Position numbers and translations under genes: made by a program
NCBI GenBank assembly: GCA_946480015.1
Contig: CAMLIL010000006.1
Location: 32,556-96,555 of the forward strand
Reading direction: 5' to 3'
Length of the DNA stretch: 64,000 nt
From: an uncultured Oxalobacteraceae bacterium
GTDB lineage: Bacteria > Pseudomonadota > Gammaproteobacteria > Burkholderiales > Burkholderiaceae
Notes under the pieces: generated by a model
What the model was told of the DNA's origin: nothing
The model's input: the letters and a program-made list of their open reading frames with translations, nothing else
Databases searched by the model: none
In this document: one piece after another, positions 17,881-26,448 of the stretch
Layout: each line of letters opens with the position of its first letter
Position numbering within the stretch: position 1 is the stretch's first letter

Positions 17881-19707
17881 TCAGCCCGTACGCCGATCGA
17901 GGAACAGGCTGTTGCCGGCGGTCTTTTTGGCCTGCGACTTGGCCGCGGTGGCGGCGCTGGCGATGTCGTGGTGCGAGCCAAAGCGCCCCGCCGGGACGCG
18001 TGCGACGCCCAGCGACAAGGTCATCAAAGGGAAGAACACCGGTTTGCCTTGCCGGTCCTCGCTTAAAAAACCGCCGCGTGCGCGGTCGTCGTCCACGTAA
18101 TGGCCGCCCACCGCCCGCTCGAACTGGGCCAGCACTTCGGTGCAGCGGGTTTCCCAGTCTTCGCTTTGAAACAGGATCATGAAGTCGTCGCCGCCGATGT
18201 GCCCCAGGAAGTCGCGGTTGGGATCGAGATTGGCGGCCAGAATGCTGCCCACCAGCTGAATCACGTCATCGCCCTTGCGGTAGCCGTACACGTCGTTGTA
18301 GGGCTTGAAATGGTCGAGGTCGCAGTAACAGGCCCAGAATGGCGCGCCGCTCGCCAACAGGCGCTCGATATGCTCGTTGATCGGCACATTGCCCGGCAAC
18401 TGGGTCAGCGGGTTGGCGTAGCGCGCCGCGGTGATCTGCAATTGCGTGATTTCGCGCATCAGGTCGTGGCCGGTGCCCATGCCGAGGTAGCGCCCTTCCT
18501 CCGTCACGATAAACCCGTTGGCCAGGTGGTGGGCGTCGCCCTGGGCCATGCTGACGCCGAGCGCTTGCAGCGACAAATTCTTGTCGACGATGATCGCATC
18601 GGCATCCATGAAGGCCGTGCAGGAGCGCTTGCCGTACAGTTCGCGCTGGTAGGGGCGCGCGAAGTGGTCGATCATGACATAGCGGCTGACCAGGCCGAGC
18701 GGCTTACCGTCGTCCACAATCGGCACCACCTGCAAGGCGCTGTCCGCCATGAAAATATCGTACAGCTCGTTATTGCTCAAGGTGGGCGGGTAGGCCTGGG
18801 CCACCCGCAGCAACTTGTGGATCGCCATATGCTGTTCCGGATGCTTGTCCTGGGGATAGATGGAAATGGCATTGCCGCGCAAAGTCTCGGCAATGTCGCT
18901 GCTGATGGCATGGGCTGGCTTGGGGCTGGGACGCCCCAGGTGATAGCCCTGGCCGAAGCCGACCCCGAGATCGCGCAATACCAGCAGCTCCGCCTCGGTT
19001 TCGATACCTTCGGCGATGACGCGTGTGCCGGAACGTTCGGCAATTTCCTGGATCGAGAGCACGAACTGCAGTTTCACGGGATCGTGATTGATGCCCTGGA
19101 TGAAATGCATATCGACCTTGACATACTCCGGCCGCAGTTCCGACCACAGGCGCAGGCTGGAAAAGCCCTCCCCCAGGTCATCGATGGCAATCTCGAACCC
19201 CATGTCGCGGTAATGCCGCACTGCCTCGCGCATGAGTACGTAGTCGTAGGTCGGCTGGTTTTCGGTGAGCTCGACGATGACCCGTCCGGGGTCGATGCCC
19301 AGTTCGCGGATCAGCTGCATGGTCTGGCCATGGCGGGCGTCGCGCCGCAGCAGGCATTCCGGGCTGACATTCAGGAACAGCTTTCCCGGTAAGCCGAGCT
19401 CGGCGAAGCGGCGGATCACCACGCGCCGGCACAGATGCTCGACCTCCACTTCCATGCCGTTCGCCCGCGCCGCCTTGAACAGGCTCAGCGGAGAGTGCAG
19501 CACGCTGTCGGACGGTCCCCGGATCAAGCCCTCATAACCGAGGATCGTGCCGTCGCTCATGTGGACGATGGGCTGAAGCAGCGCCGTCAGGCGGGCGTGC
19601 TGCACAATGTCGAGCAATTGCGCGCGCAATGGCATATCGACCGGTTCGGGGACGACCAGGCGCGGATACGCGGTATGGCGCAGCGGCTCCGGTTCGACGC
19701 GCATCAT
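17881..19707 (-). CDS. EAL-CBS-GGDEF c-di-GMP signalling protein
   Basis: A soluble protein of about 608 residues. The N-terminal EAL phosphodiesterase domain has YEGLIRG (EAL variant EGL), LFLNVSP, VIVELTEN, IAIDDLGEGFSSL, YVKVDMHFI and VIAEGIE, so all usual Mg and c-di-GMP ligands appear present. A pair of CBS motifs follows in the middle (about residues 290-415). The C-terminal GGDEF-like domain has ACYCDLDHFKPYNDVYGYRKGD and HIGGDDF, so its signature is GGDDF. Cyclase activity is plausible but unproven; the domain may instead bind GTP to regulate the EAL. The ATGATG at 19707/19704 is the preferred start, with AGG nearby. An upstream extension of 33 codons exists but lies in the divergent promoter region. 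Confidence 0.88.
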   Translation of the reverse strand: MMRVEPEPLRHTAYPRLVVPEPVDMPLRAQLLDIVQHARLTALLQPIVHMSDGTILGYEGLIRGPSDSVLHSPLSLFKAARANGMEVEVEHLCRRVVIRRFAELGLPGKLFLNVSPECLLRRDARHGQTMQLIRELGIDPGRVIVELTENQPTYDYVLMREAVRHYRDMGFEIAIDDLGEGFSSLRLWSELRPEYVKVDMHFIQGINHDPVKLQFVLSIQEIAERSGTRVIAEGIETEAELLVLRDLGVGFGQGYHLGRPSPKPAHAISSDIAETLRGNAISIYPQDKHPEQHMAIHKLLRVAQAYPPTLSNNELYDIFMADSALQVVPIVDDGKPLGLVSRYVMIDHFARPYQRELYGKRSCTAFMDADAIIVDKNLSLQALGVSMAQGDAHHLANGFIVTEEGRYLGMGTGHDLMREITQLQITAARYANPLTQLPGNVPINEHIERLLASGAPFWACYCDLDHFKPYNDVYGYRKGDDVIQLVGSILAANLDPNRDFLGHIGGDDFMILFQSEDWETRCTEVLAQFERAVGGHYVDDDRARGGFLSEDRQGKPVFFPLMTLSLGVARVPAGRFGSHHDIASAATAAKSQAKKTAGNSLFLDRRTG

Positions 19708-19890
19708 CTCTTGCCTATTTATCATTTCATTCAACCAGCTACAGGAATAGTTGCGCATAATAAATAGGAAATGTGACGCCGTGATGAATTGCGATCTCAT
19801 GTCCACAGTTTGGAAAGCGTTCCAAATATCCTTGCCTCAGGGTCTTTCGCTGTGTTACAAAGCCGGGGTGTCCAACCCCTTCCGGCTTCC

Positions 19891-20946
19891 ATGTCTATTT
19901 CACCTAACGCTACCTTGGCTAGTCTGGCGGTCGCCCTTCCCGCTGCACTCTTGTCCATCGGGGCCCATGCCCAACTCCCCGTTCACCAGCTCGACAACGG
20001 CACCGTGTCCGCCACCTTGACCGACGCCATCGGCGGCAGGCTGTTGTCGTTCTCGCTGGCCGGCCAGCCCAACTTCCTGCGCTTCGATGCATCGGCCGGC
20101 AATCCGGCCGACAAAGTCGACGCGCAGTCCGGCAATGTCGGGTATCTCGGTCATGAAATCTGGGTCGGCCCGCAAAAGCAATGGTGGACACATCAAGAAG
20201 TCAACCGGCAACGGGCGGATGAGCACGCCAACTGGCCACCCGATCCTTACCTGAGCCTGGCAGCTTATGCACTGGCAAAAAAGACTTCAAGCGAGCTGGT
20301 GGTCGACAGCCCGGCCAGTCCGGTCTCGGGACTACAGCTGAGCAAGCGCTTTGCGCTGGTCCCGGGCAAGCCCAACAGTTTGCAGCTGGACGTTAGCGCC
20401 GCCAACCGGCGCGACAAGAATGTCGCCTGGGATATCTGGTTCAATACCCGCACGCATGCCGACACCCATGTGTACGTGCCGGTCGCCCGGGCTGCCGACG
20501 TGCGCATCCAAGCCATCGACGACAAACCCGGGATCGCACCGCTGACCTACACCCTCGCGGACAGAATTTTCTCGCTGGATATGCCGCCCCCGGCGCCCGG
20601 GATGGCGGCGCGCAATGGGAAAGTATTCCTGCAGCCGGCGCACGGCTGGATGGCAGGTTTTCATGGCGGGCAGGCATTGATCATCCAGTTCGCCCATCAG
20701 CCGCGCTCGGCAATTCATCCTGACCAGGGCCAGATCGAGCTGTACAACGACTATCAGCCTGCGGATATGAGCAAGGGACTGCTGGAAATGGAGGTGCACG
20801 CGCCCTACCGCACCGTCGCCCCCGGCAAGAGCATGCAGGCCAGCGAGCTGTGGACGATCCTGCCGTATAGCGGACCGGCGACGCGCGCGGCGCATCTGGC
20901 GTTTCTGCGCCGCCACGCCAAGGCGCTAGGCTTGCAAGGGGTTTAG
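19891..20946 (+). CDS. Exported DUF4380 domain protein
   Basis: A 351-residue protein with a clear signal peptide from the ATG at 19891 (hydrophobic LASLAVALPAALLS, cleavage after AHA). The rest resembles DUF4380 proteins, beta-rich, probably of the galactose-mutarotase or carbohydrate-binding type: LGHEIWVGPQKQWW, DIWFNTRTHADTHVYVPV, and ELWTILPYSG near the end. Function is unknown; a periplasmic sugar-related role is inference. The frame is open for 34 codons upstream, but that segment has no signal-like character. Its stop overlaps that of the convergent CLC gene by 3-4 bases. Confidence 0.75.
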   Translation: MSISPNATLASLAVALPAALLSIGAHAQLPVHQLDNGTVSATLTDAIGGRLLSFSLAGQPNFLRFDASAGNPADKVDAQSGNVGYLGHEIWVGPQKQWWTHQEVNRQRADEHANWPPDPYLSLAAYALAKKTSSELVVDSPASPVSGLQLSKRFALVPGKPNSLQLDVSAANRRDKNVAWDIWFNTRTHADTHVYVPVARAADVRIQAIDDKPGIAPLTYTLADRIFSLDMPPPAPGMAARNGKVFLQPAHGWMAGFHGGQALIIQFAHQPRSAIHPDQGQIELYNDYQPADMSKGLLEMEVHAPYRTVAPGKSMQASELWTILPYSGPATRAAHLAFLRRHAKALGLQGV

Positions 20947-22289
20947 ACGGGTGGCGGGGCGTTGCCGCCCGCATCATCGTCGCGCTGACGATAGCTGTGC
21001 AATTCACCCAGCCGCACGCCTTCGGGCACCGGGCGCCAGTGCTTTCCGTGGCCAATGCGCTGGGCGCGGTAGATGCCGGTGTGTCCGGAAAACAGGTAAC
21101 TGATGACGCAGGCAATGGCGGCGTAGGGGCCGATTTCCGGGCCAAACAATTCGATGGCCATGACGGTCGATGCCAGTGGCGTATTGGCCGCACCGGCGAA
21201 CACGGCAACAAATCCCAAGGCGGCCAGCATACCGAAAGGCAGCTGCAGCAGCGGGGCGAGCGCATTGCCCAGGGTAGCGCCGATATAGAACAATGGGGTT
21301 ACCTCGCCGCCCTTGAATCCGCTGCCGAGCGAGGCGATGGTAAAGGCCATTTTGCCGGCGAAGTCCCAGGCGGGGAGTTGCTGCTGGAACGCTTCGACAA
21401 TCGTGGGTATGCCCAGGCCGATGTAGCGTTGCGTACCCAGAGCAAACACTGCCAGGGCGACGAGGCTGCCGCCAATGGCCGGGCGCAGCGGCGCATAGGC
21501 GATGCGCTTCTTCATGAACGCCGACAAGCCGTGCGTGGCGTTCGCAAACAGCATTCCCACCAGACCGAACAGGACACCCGCCAGCAAGGTGGCCGTCAGC
21601 GTCCAGACGCCGATATGCGGGACCAGCGGCGCCGCGTAATGGGTGTGATGAATGCCCCAGAGTAAGCCGACCTGGTCGGCCAGCACGGCGGCGACAATGC
21701 ACGGCAGGATCGCGTCGTAGCGCATGCGTCCCAGCGCCAGCACTTCCAGTCCGAAAATGGCGCCGGCCAATGGCGTGCCGAACACGGACGCGAAGCCGGC
21801 CGAGATGCCGGCCATAATGACCAGACGGCGCTGTTGCGGGTCCAGACGACAAATTCCGGTCAGCTGATCGGCAAGGGCGCCGCCCATCTGCACTGCCGTA
21901 CCTTCGCGGCCGACCGACGCGCCGAACAAATGGGATACCACCGTGCTGCCCAATACCAGCGGCGCCATACGCACCGGAATGATTTTCTTGGGGTCGTGAA
22001 TTTCGTCGATCAGCAAATTGTTGCCGGCTTCAACATCTTTGCCCAGTTTGAGGTAAATCCACCCCACCGCGAATCCGGCCAGCGGCAGCAAGGCAATCAG
22101 CCATGGGTGCGCCACGCGGGCAACGGTGGCCAGGTCGAGCGCCACCAGAAACAGCGCGGAGGCGGTGCCGGCGAGCAGTGCCACTAGCGTTGCAAGCAAT
22201 AGCCACTTGCCCACGTAAGGAAGCAGGTCGATTTGTTCGGGATGCGAGGAGGTTTTCAGAGCAGTGTGCCGGCGAACGGAGATGCCCAT
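20943..22289 (-). CDS. CLC family anion/proton antiporter, fluoride-type motifs
   Basis: A 448-residue CLC membrane protein with about ten hydrophobic helices. In canonical chloride CLCs the anion site has GSGIP and GREGP; here the corresponding blocks read EAGNNLLIDEIHD and GASVGREGTAVQMGG, and the later block reads GSGFKGGEVTPLFYIGA. A GNN-type replacement of GSGIP together with GREGT is, as I recall, typical of the CLC-F clade of fluoride/proton antiporters, which export fluoride. The start at 22289 removes 115 non-homologous in-frame residues upstream. It lies 181 bases downstream of the DUF445 gene. No CBS domains are attached. Confidence 0.85.
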   Translation of the reverse strand: MGISVRRHTALKTSSHPEQIDLLPYVGKWLLLATLVALLAGTASALFLVALDLATVARVAHPWLIALLPLAGFAVGWIYLKLGKDVEAGNNLLIDEIHDPKKIIPVRMAPLVLGSTVVSHLFGASVGREGTAVQMGGALADQLTGICRLDPQQRRLVIMAGISAGFASVFGTPLAGAIFGLEVLALGRMRYDAILPCIVAAVLADQVGLLWGIHHTHYAAPLVPHIGVWTLTATLLAGVLFGLVGMLFANATHGLSAFMKKRIAYAPLRPAIGGSLVALAVFALGTQRYIGLGIPTIVEAFQQQLPAWDFAGKMAFTIASLGSGFKGGEVTPLFYIGATLGNALAPLLQLPFGMLAALGFVAVFAGAANTPLASTVMAIELFGPEIGPYAAIACVISYLFSGHTGIYRAQRIGHGKHWRPVPEGVRLGELHSYRQRDDDAGGNAPPPV

Positions 22290-22470
22290 CTTACCATTAT
22301 TGTTGCATGACACAAACTCCGCCCATGCCGCATGTGTCGCGCGCTGCCCAATGGTGAGACGCCAACCGACCGATTCCCGCAGACACCCTGCAGCGTCCCA
22401 TCTTCTCTCGACCTCACGCCCCATGGTCCGTACCGCGAGCCGCACCGCTCTTCCCATCGATGGCGCACAT

Positions 22471-23724
22471 TCAGAGCGCGCGCGACACCATATGCAACAA
22501 CAATCCCACCACTCCGCCGACCACGGTGCCGTTGATGCGGATATATTGCAGATCACGCCCCACGTGCAGCTCGACCTTGCGCGAAATCGTCTCCGCGTCC
22601 CAGCTGCGGATAACCCGGCGCACCAGAGACACAATCACGTCCCGCCGCGACACGATGGCATGCGCCCCAAAGCTGCGGAGCGCCTCGTTGATGCGCAGTT
22701 GCACCGCCGGGCTGCGCTCCAGCGCGCGCCCCAAAGCCCCGAGCGCCTGCTCCAGATGCGCGGCGATGCGTGAATCATCCGAACGGGCATCCCCTTCCAG
22801 GCGCGCACGTACATCGATCCACACGTGATGGACGTAACGCCGGAACAGGGGATGGCCAAGGCTATTCTTGAGCAACTCCTGCAGTTTTCGTTCGTACTCC
22901 TCCGAGGTGGCCAGTTTGTCGATCAGCTCGTCGGTCGCCTCCTGAAAGCGGCTACGCCATTGACCGTCTTCGCTGCGGATATCGTCCAGTGTGTCGTGCA
23001 CTCCCTCCATCAAGCGTTCATAGAATTTTTCATCGATCACTTTCGGTATCCAGCGCGGACTGTGCTCATGCACCTTCTGCCGGATGTACGGACGATGCTC
23101 ATCCAGCGCCCCGGCGATGTAGCTCAGCAAACGCTCCAGCAATACCGTATGCTGGCCACCTGCCACGAGCACGGACAACAGCCGCGACAGCAGCGGCGCG
23201 AGCCTGACGCCCTCCAGCGAGCCCGACAAGGCATCGCGCATGAAGCGCGCCGCCTCCTTGTCGTCCACCATTTGCAGTACCGTCGGCAGCGCCCGGGTAA
23301 GCTGCACGCTGATGGTCCTGGCGTTGTCGGGCTGGGTCAGCCACGCGGCCGCGGCGCCGGCGAAGTCGAAGCGTTCAAGTTCTGCCCGCACCACCTCTAC
23401 ACTCATGAAGTTCTGTTCTAAAAAATTGCCTAGATTCTCCCCAATGCGTTCCTTATTCGACGGAATGATCGCCGTGTGCGGAATCTTCAGCCCGAACGGG
23501 TGGCGGAACAAGGCCGTCACGGCAAACCAGTCTGCCAGGGCACCGATCATTGCCGCTTCCGCGAACGCGGCAATATAGGCGAACGCGGCATGTCGCCCCT
23601 GCAAAAGGCGCGCACCAACGAACACCACAGCCATTGCAACGAGCAAACCGGTAGCGACACGGCGCATGAACACCAGCCGTGCCAGCTGCTCCTTCTCGCG
23701 CCCTGCCGCGCCCTGGCTGTTCAA
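22471..23724 (-). CDS. DUF445 (YjiN-like) membrane-anchored protein
   Basis: A protein of about 417 residues with the DUF445 pattern: two N-terminal hydrophobic stretches around VATGLLVAMAVVFVGARLL and AEAAMIGALADWFAVTALFRHP, then long amphipathic helices, and a C-terminal hydrophobic anchor (GTVVGGVVGLLLHMV). The typical IPHTAIIPSNKERIGENLGNFLEQNF block is present. Function is unknown; it is probably an inner-membrane protein with a cytoplasmic or periplasmic helical stalk. The preferred start is TTG at 23724, with AGGATG 8 bases ahead, 4 bases after the upstream stop. An ATG at 23760 would overlap the previous gene by 32 bases, and an ATG at 23667 gives a shorter form. Confidence 0.82.
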   Translation of the reverse strand: MNSQGAAGREKEQLARLVFMRRVATGLLVAMAVVFVGARLLQGRHAAFAYIAAFAEAAMIGALADWFAVTALFRHPFGLKIPHTAIIPSNKERIGENLGNFLEQNFMSVEVVRAELERFDFAGAAAAWLTQPDNARTISVQLTRALPTVLQMVDDKEAARFMRDALSGSLEGVRLAPLLSRLLSVLVAGGQHTVLLERLLSYIAGALDEHRPYIRQKVHEHSPRWIPKVIDEKFYERLMEGVHDTLDDIRSEDGQWRSRFQEATDELIDKLATSEEYERKLQELLKNSLGHPLFRRYVHHVWIDVRARLEGDARSDDSRIAAHLEQALGALGRALERSPAVQLRINEALRSFGAHAIVSRRDVIVSLVRRVIRSWDAETISRKVELHVGRDLQYIRINGTVVGGVVGLLLHMVSRAL

Positions 23725-23728
23725 GGGC

Positions 23729-24226
23729 TTACATCCTGATCTTGCCGTGCTCGCCGCCATCAGGCGTGGTGCCGGTCAGGACCGCTTTGGCCATCTTGAA
23801 CAGTTGGACCATGGCGTTGCCATTTGAATCCCAGTATTCGGCCGCATGCGGCACCACCTTGATCAGCATCACATGCGGATCATCTGGGCCGTGCGGATAC
23901 CAGGCTTGCACGGCTGCGTTCCACAACTGCGTGATTTTGCTGCGGTCAACCACCCGCTCGGCTGCCGCGCTGACGGAAACATAGAGATGGTTCTCGGGCT
24001 CGGAAAAGGCAACATTTACCTGCGGCCGCACGGCAATGTTTTCCCACAGGTCGGTATTGCTCGACGTGAAAAACCAAAGATTGCCATCCTCATCCATTGC
24101 CTGATTGGTCATCGGACGGCTGACCAGGTGGCCATGCTCGTCGATCGTGGTGAACATGGCGAAGCGGACCGATTCGATCTTGGCTGCTAGCTCGGCCAAC
24201 TGGCCGGAAGAAGTCGGGTTGGACAT
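23729..24226 (-). CDS. Pyridoxamine 5'-phosphate oxidase-fold general stress protein
   Basis: A 165-residue split-barrel flavin-binding protein of the general stress protein 26 (COG3871) group. The pattern FAMFTTIDEHGHLVSRPM, then DGNLWFFTSSNTDLWENI and VNVAFSEPENHLYVSVSAAAERV, matches that group, including the SRPM element. It probably binds FMN or F420-like or heme cofactors; the actual substrate is unknown. The start at 24226 is preceded by GAGGAA at good spacing; the frame stays open upstream without homology. It is the first gene of a minus-strand run with the DUF445 gene and is divergent from prkA. Confidence 0.88.
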   Translation of the reverse strand: MSNPTSSGQLAELAAKIESVRFAMFTTIDEHGHLVSRPMTNQAMDEDGNLWFFTSSNTDLWENIAVRPQVNVAFSEPENHLYVSVSAAAERVVDRSKITQLWNAAVQAWYPHGPDDPHVMLIKVVPHAAEYWDSNGNAMVQLFKMAKAVLTGTTPDGGEHGKIRM

Positions 24227-24279
24227 GGGAATTCCTCGAAATAGGCGCGTGGCGAAAACTCCATCGTAGAGCGAAGGAC

Positions 24280-24294
24280 TGGCCGGCTCTGTGC
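24280..24294 (+). promoter_or_regulatory. Candidate sigma-54 promoter upstream of prkA-yeaH-spoVR
   Basis: TGGCCGG-N4-GTGC has the invariant GG (24281-24282) and GC (24293-24294) exactly 10 bases apart, as sigma-54 requires. The match to TGGCACG-N4-TTGC is partial. In E. coli the orthologous yeaGH operon is NtrC/sigma-54 controlled, which makes the site plausible. It would leave an untranslated leader of about 165 bases. Confidence 0.4.
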
Positions 24295-24472
24295 GTAAGC
24301 GAACCTTGAACGGGCGATGGCCGGCGGCAAGGATTTTTGGATGAGCTCGCAGTTCGCTGAAAAAGTTCACCCTCGCACATTGAGGCGCCTCATCGGCGAG
24401 CCTCCTGCTGGTTTGATACTGATCGAACGGGAGACAGGTGATGCGCACCTGAACTTTGATCATGGAGGAAAC

Positions 24473-26431
24473 ATGGCAATGATCGTCGACGACCATCTTA
24501 CCGAACAGTCCCAGCAGCATGCATTTCTCGACAGCCTGAGCCTGTTTACACAGCAGCATCGCGCCGGTCACTGGGCTGGGCCATTCTCGCAATTCATGGA
24601 AACCGTGCTGCCGGCCGATCCGCAGCGCATCGCCCGCACCTCCCACCAATATATCTGGGACATGATCCGCGCCACCTGTACGGAAGATGGAGAGCAATGG
24701 CGCTGCCGGCTGTTCGACGACGATCTGTTCGGCATCGACCAGGCGATCAACCGTGTCATCGACTATTTCAAGGCGGCCGCGGCCGGCTCGGAAGTAGGAA
24801 GGCGCCTGCTGCTGCTGCTCGGCCCCCCGTCGGGCGGCAAGTCGACCATGGTGATCCTCCTCAAGCGCGCGCTGGAAGAATACAGCCATACCGACGTCGG
24901 TGCGCTGTACGCAGTCGGCGGATGTCCGGTGCATGAGTCGCCGCTGCACCTGATCCCGCACACCATGCGCGCCAGTTGCCGCAACACCTACGGCATCGAC
25001 ATCAGTGGCGAGCTGTGCCCGCATTGCCGCACCCGCCTGGACCTGCAGTTCGGCGGCGATTTCCTGCAGATGCCCGTGGAACGCTTCTTCATTTCCGAAG
25101 CCGGGCGCAGCGCTATCGGTACCTACGCGCCGCACGACCCCACCACGGCCGACCTGGCCGATCTGGTCGGATCGGTGGACCTGTCCAAGGTCGCGCAATA
25201 CGGCGACGAAGGTGATCCCCGCGCATGGTCCTGGTCTGGCGCCGTGTACGCGGCCAGCCGGGGCGTTCTGGAAATGATCGAAATCCTCAAGGTCAAGCGC
25301 GAATTTCTGTACCTGCTACTGACCTTGACCCAGGAAAAGAACGTCAAGGTCTCGCGTTTTCCACTGATTTATCTCGACGAGACCATCCTCGCGCACACCA
25401 ATCTGGCGGAATTTCGTAAATTTCTGCAGGAAAGCGAGAATGAAGCATTACTCGACCGCATGGTCATCGTCCAGGTGCCGTACACCCTCAACTACCGAGA
25501 CGAGGCGCGCATCTATAAGAAATTGATTTCCTCGGCCGCCCCCGCCTTCCGCGACGTCCATCTCGACCCGCATGTCCTGCATGCGGCGGCCGTCTTTGCC
25601 GTGCTCTCGCGCATTCAAGATGCCGACGACAAGGAAGTCGAGCTGATCAAGAAGGTCCGCATTCATGCCGACGAGGAAGTTGACGGCGTCAACCGGGCCG
25701 ACATCCGCCGGGTCAGGGAAAAGGACAAGGCGCCCGACGAGGGTTTGGCGGGTGTATCCCCGCGCTTCGTGATCAATGCCTTGTCGAACGCTATCATCCA
25801 GTCGAACCGCAGCAGCCTGTCGACCATGGACGTGCTGCTCGCCCTCAAAGACGCGATCGAGAACGATGCCCGCATCGACCCCAAGAAAAAGCGCAAATGG
25901 GTGGACTTTCTCGTGTTGACACGAAAGGATTTTTATAACCGCTGGGTCAAGGAAGACGTGCACAAAGCCCTGTTCGTGTCGTTCGAGCAGGAAGCCCAGG
26001 ACTTGCTCAACAAGTATCTCGATGAAGTCGAAGCCATGCTCGACAACCGCTATGTCAAGGACCCCATTACGAATGAGGAGCGGCGACCGGACGAACGCTT
26101 CCTGCGCGCGGTGGAGGAAAAAATCCATATCTCGGAATCGGGCAAACAGTCATTCCGGCAGGAAGTAGTGCGCAAGGCCATGGGAGCCTACAAACGCGGC
26201 GTGAAATTCGGCCTGGAGAGCCATCTTCAACTCAACGACGCGGTGCAGCATTACTTGTTCGACCAGCGCCGGGACGTACTGCGCCTGGTCAGTTCAGCCA
26301 AGCGGCCAGACGACGAAGTGCGCACCAAAATTTCTGCCGTCGAAAAGCGACTCGTGGACGAGTACGGCTACGACGCGCACAGCGCCCGCGAGGCGCTCAA
26401 TTATGTGACTACCTTGCTGGCACAGGAGTAG
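24473..26431 (+). CDS. prkA: PrkA family AAA+ serine protein kinase
   Basis: A 652-residue homologue of E. coli YeaG and Bacillus PrkA. The N-terminal AAA+ part has the Walker A GPPSGGKST and a Walker-B-like segment near PLIYLDETIL; the C-terminal PrkA domain, weakly similar to eukaryotic kinases, follows. In E. coli YeaG acts in nitrogen and stationary-phase stress adaptation. The start chosen is the ATG at 24473, with GGAGGA at 24463-24468; the frame is open 52 codons further upstream without homology. It forms a tight operon with yeaH (17-base gap) and spoVR. Confidence 0.95.
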   Translation: MAMIVDDHLTEQSQQHAFLDSLSLFTQQHRAGHWAGPFSQFMETVLPADPQRIARTSHQYIWDMIRATCTEDGEQWRCRLFDDDLFGIDQAINRVIDYFKAAAAGSEVGRRLLLLLGPPSGGKSTMVILLKRALEEYSHTDVGALYAVGGCPVHESPLHLIPHTMRASCRNTYGIDISGELCPHCRTRLDLQFGGDFLQMPVERFFISEAGRSAIGTYAPHDPTTADLADLVGSVDLSKVAQYGDEGDPRAWSWSGAVYAASRGVLEMIEILKVKREFLYLLLTLTQEKNVKVSRFPLIYLDETILAHTNLAEFRKFLQESENEALLDRMVIVQVPYTLNYRDEARIYKKLISSAAPAFRDVHLDPHVLHAAAVFAVLSRIQDADDKEVELIKKVRIHADEEVDGVNRADIRRVREKDKAPDEGLAGVSPRFVINALSNAIIQSNRSSLSTMDVLLALKDAIENDARIDPKKKRKWVDFLVLTRKDFYNRWVKEDVHKALFVSFEQEAQDLLNKYLDEVEAMLDNRYVKDPITNEERRPDERFLRAVEEKIHISESGKQSFRQEVVRKAMGAYKRGVKFGLESHLQLNDAVQHYLFDQRRDVLRLVSSAKRPDDEVRTKISAVEKRLVDEYGYDAHSAREALNYVTTLLAQE

Positions 26432-26448
26432 CCGGCGCGGAGCGAACA

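Noticed and set aside
22290..22470. Fluoride (crcB-type) riboswitch upstream of the CLC gene
   Set aside because: I looked for its conserved GGNGATGG...CGCC elements on the minus strand and did not see them.
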